Below, one piece after another: positions 63,140-64,000 of a stretch of DNA of 64,000 nt (positions are counted from its first letter, which is position 1; each line of letters starts with the position of its first letter). The stretch is taken from assembly GCA_019720755.1 (NCBI GenBank), contig CP081303.1, positions 1 through 64,000 on the forward strand. Reading direction: 5' to 3'. A program made the translations under genes and the position numbers. The notes under the pieces were generated by a model. It searched no databases and was not told the DNA's origin. It saw only the letters and a list, made by a program, of their open reading frames with translations. Source of the DNA: Prolixibacteraceae bacterium. GTDB lineage: Bacteria; Bacteroidota; Bacteroidia; Bacteroidales; Prolixibacteraceae.

Positions 63140-64000
63140 TCAATTAATCATTACAACAGCCCCTTTAATCATCGTTTGTCCATTAGCAGAAAGTTCTGCA
63201 TTGGCTTTTGCAGCAGCAACAAATTTGATCTTAGCACTCGCATTCACATTCAGACCATCGATATGAATATCTTTTTTAGAAGTCATACAAACCTCTTTCA
63301 TGGCATCTAGTATAATCGATCCTTTACTTATTACTTTTACATCCTTGGGGCTATCAAATACGATCCCTTTGTCACTAAGAGTAATTTTATTCCCATTTTG
63401 ATCATGAAGTAGGATAGACTTCTCTTTGTCATTCAATACCACCTTATTTTGCCCCACGGTTGTAAGAGTAATTTTTTTATTTTCATCATCAAATTCTAAT
63501 TTCAAATCTTCTCTTGTTTGGATCATTTTTATACTGTTTTCCGATTTCAATACTTCTGGCATAGGATGTTTTCCACTATACAACACTCCTAAAACCACTG
63601 GGTGTCTAGGATCATCATTCAAAAATCCAAGCACCACCTCGTCGTTCACCTCAGGAATAAAAAATAGCCCTTTCCCAGAGGTAGCATAAAAATTTGCCAA
63701 ACGTGCCCAAACCCCTTCACTTTCATCATGAATATTTGGTATTTTAACCTGAACACGAAACTCTTGCTTTGGATCTCCTTCTAGCGTCATTACCTTACCA
63801 ATTTGTAAGCCACCTATTGAGGGCAATAAACCCGAAGCAGAAACAAACTGTGCATGTTCTCTTTCAACAAACCACTGCGGTGGCAAACCGAAATTTACGA
63901 CAGTAATCCATTTTCCACACATTATCTCATGTGTTACACCTGTGACATAAACTTTTCCTTCAAAATGTTTCCCTACTTTTTTTAATTCGATCAATGTTCC
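63140..64000 (-). CDS. VgrG-like spike protein (Afp8-like), 5' part outside the window
   Basis: The frame stays open to the last base (GGA ACA TTG at the edge), so the gene continues beyond the window; the visible 286 residues are the C-terminal part. It contains the gp5/VgrG OB-fold (PNIHDESEGVWARL, FFIPEVNDEVVLGFLNDDPRHPVVLGVLYSGKHP) and then the beta-helix spike with regular turns (KITLTTVGQNKVVLNDKEKS, HDQNGNKITLSDKGIVFDSP). It ends in a smooth helix without an effector domain. It is the membrane-piercing spike that sits on the tube. Confidence 0.93.
   Translation of the reverse strand, partial: GTLIELKKVGKHFEGKVYVTGVTHEIMCGKWITVVNFGLPPQWFVEREHAQFVSASGLLPSIGGLQIGKVMTLEGDPKQEFRVQVKIPNIHDESEGVWARLANFYATSGKGLFFIPEVNDEVVLGFLNDDPRHPVVLGVLYSGKHPMPEVLKSENSIKMIQTREDLKLEFDDENKKITLTTVGQNKVVLNDKEKSILLHDQNGNKITLSDKGIVFDSPKDVKVISKGSIILDAMKEVCMTSKKDIHIDGLNVNASAKIKFVAAAKANAELSANGQTMIKGAVVMIN

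Noticed and set aside
49793-64000. Interpretation as a prophage tail module or a Bacteroidota T6SS
   Set aside because: There are no head, packaging or lysis genes. The AAA+ ATPase plus CIS-type tape-measure protein and J-like baseplate proteins fit eCIS, and no TssK/L/M-type membrane-complex genes are visible.

Overview
This is an AT-rich chromosomal segment from a member of the Bacteroidota, most likely class Bacteroidia in the Marinilabiliales/Bacteroidales area (inference). The evidence is gene content and order: dnaE next to trxA; mutL followed by a small conserved protein, two rhomboids and an EEP-family hydrolase; pnp next to rpsO; and separate small and large methylmalonyl-CoA mutase subunits. 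Lipoprotein signals and outer-membrane barrels are common, and several upstream regions carry the Bacteroidota -7 box TAnnTTTG. No rRNA genes and no CRISPR array were seen.

Layout. 1-5300: envelope and regulatory genes (an orphan betaine-binding-type lipoprotein, an S41 peptidase lipoprotein, a small barrel protein, an esterase lipoprotein, and an ECF sigma factor with a membrane partner). 5360-9450: dnaE and trxA. 9440-14410: a leftward block of EEP hydrolase, two rhomboids, mutL and a small membrane protein. 14650-21660: a YrdC-type threonylcarbamoyl-AMP synthase, a GIN-domain protein, rimM, rpsP, a lipoprotein, recX, prmC, ribD and a glycosyltransferase. 21830-31000: pnp, rpsO, a K+ channel, a DUF2851 protein, an M16 protease pair and a nitronate monooxygenase-like enzyme. 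31160-38000: a CLC channel, an O-methyltransferase, a third M16 protease and a large outer-membrane protein. 38000-43320: three identical tRNA-Phe genes, a candidate 50-codon gene with its own terminator, and mutA-mutB.

43600-49800 is an insertion-sequence graveyard. Two near-identical 1220-bp ISAs1-type elements lie in opposite orientation around a complete 1427-bp IS4-type element. Next to them is an IS66 remnant that is cut off at one end by an ISAs1 copy and carries a frameshifted first gene. A decayed VOC-domain gene follows, and possibly a last scrap of another gene.

49790-64000 (leftward, running off the window) is most of an extracellular contractile injection system (eCIS, related to Afp/PVC/MAC particles). 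In transcription order it encodes a VgrG-like spike (partial), PAAR tip, gp25-like baseplate protein, large baseplate J-like protein, small fibre-like protein, second baseplate protein, a 1449-residue tape-measure protein and an AAA+ ATPase. Sheath, tube and LysM-type genes are expected beyond the right edge. No effector gene or recognisable cap-type gene lies downstream of the ATPase, where the IS debris begins. The most unusual feature is that the tape-measure protein is built from tandem modules of about 188-189 residues, which suggests that particle length may evolve by adding or losing modules.
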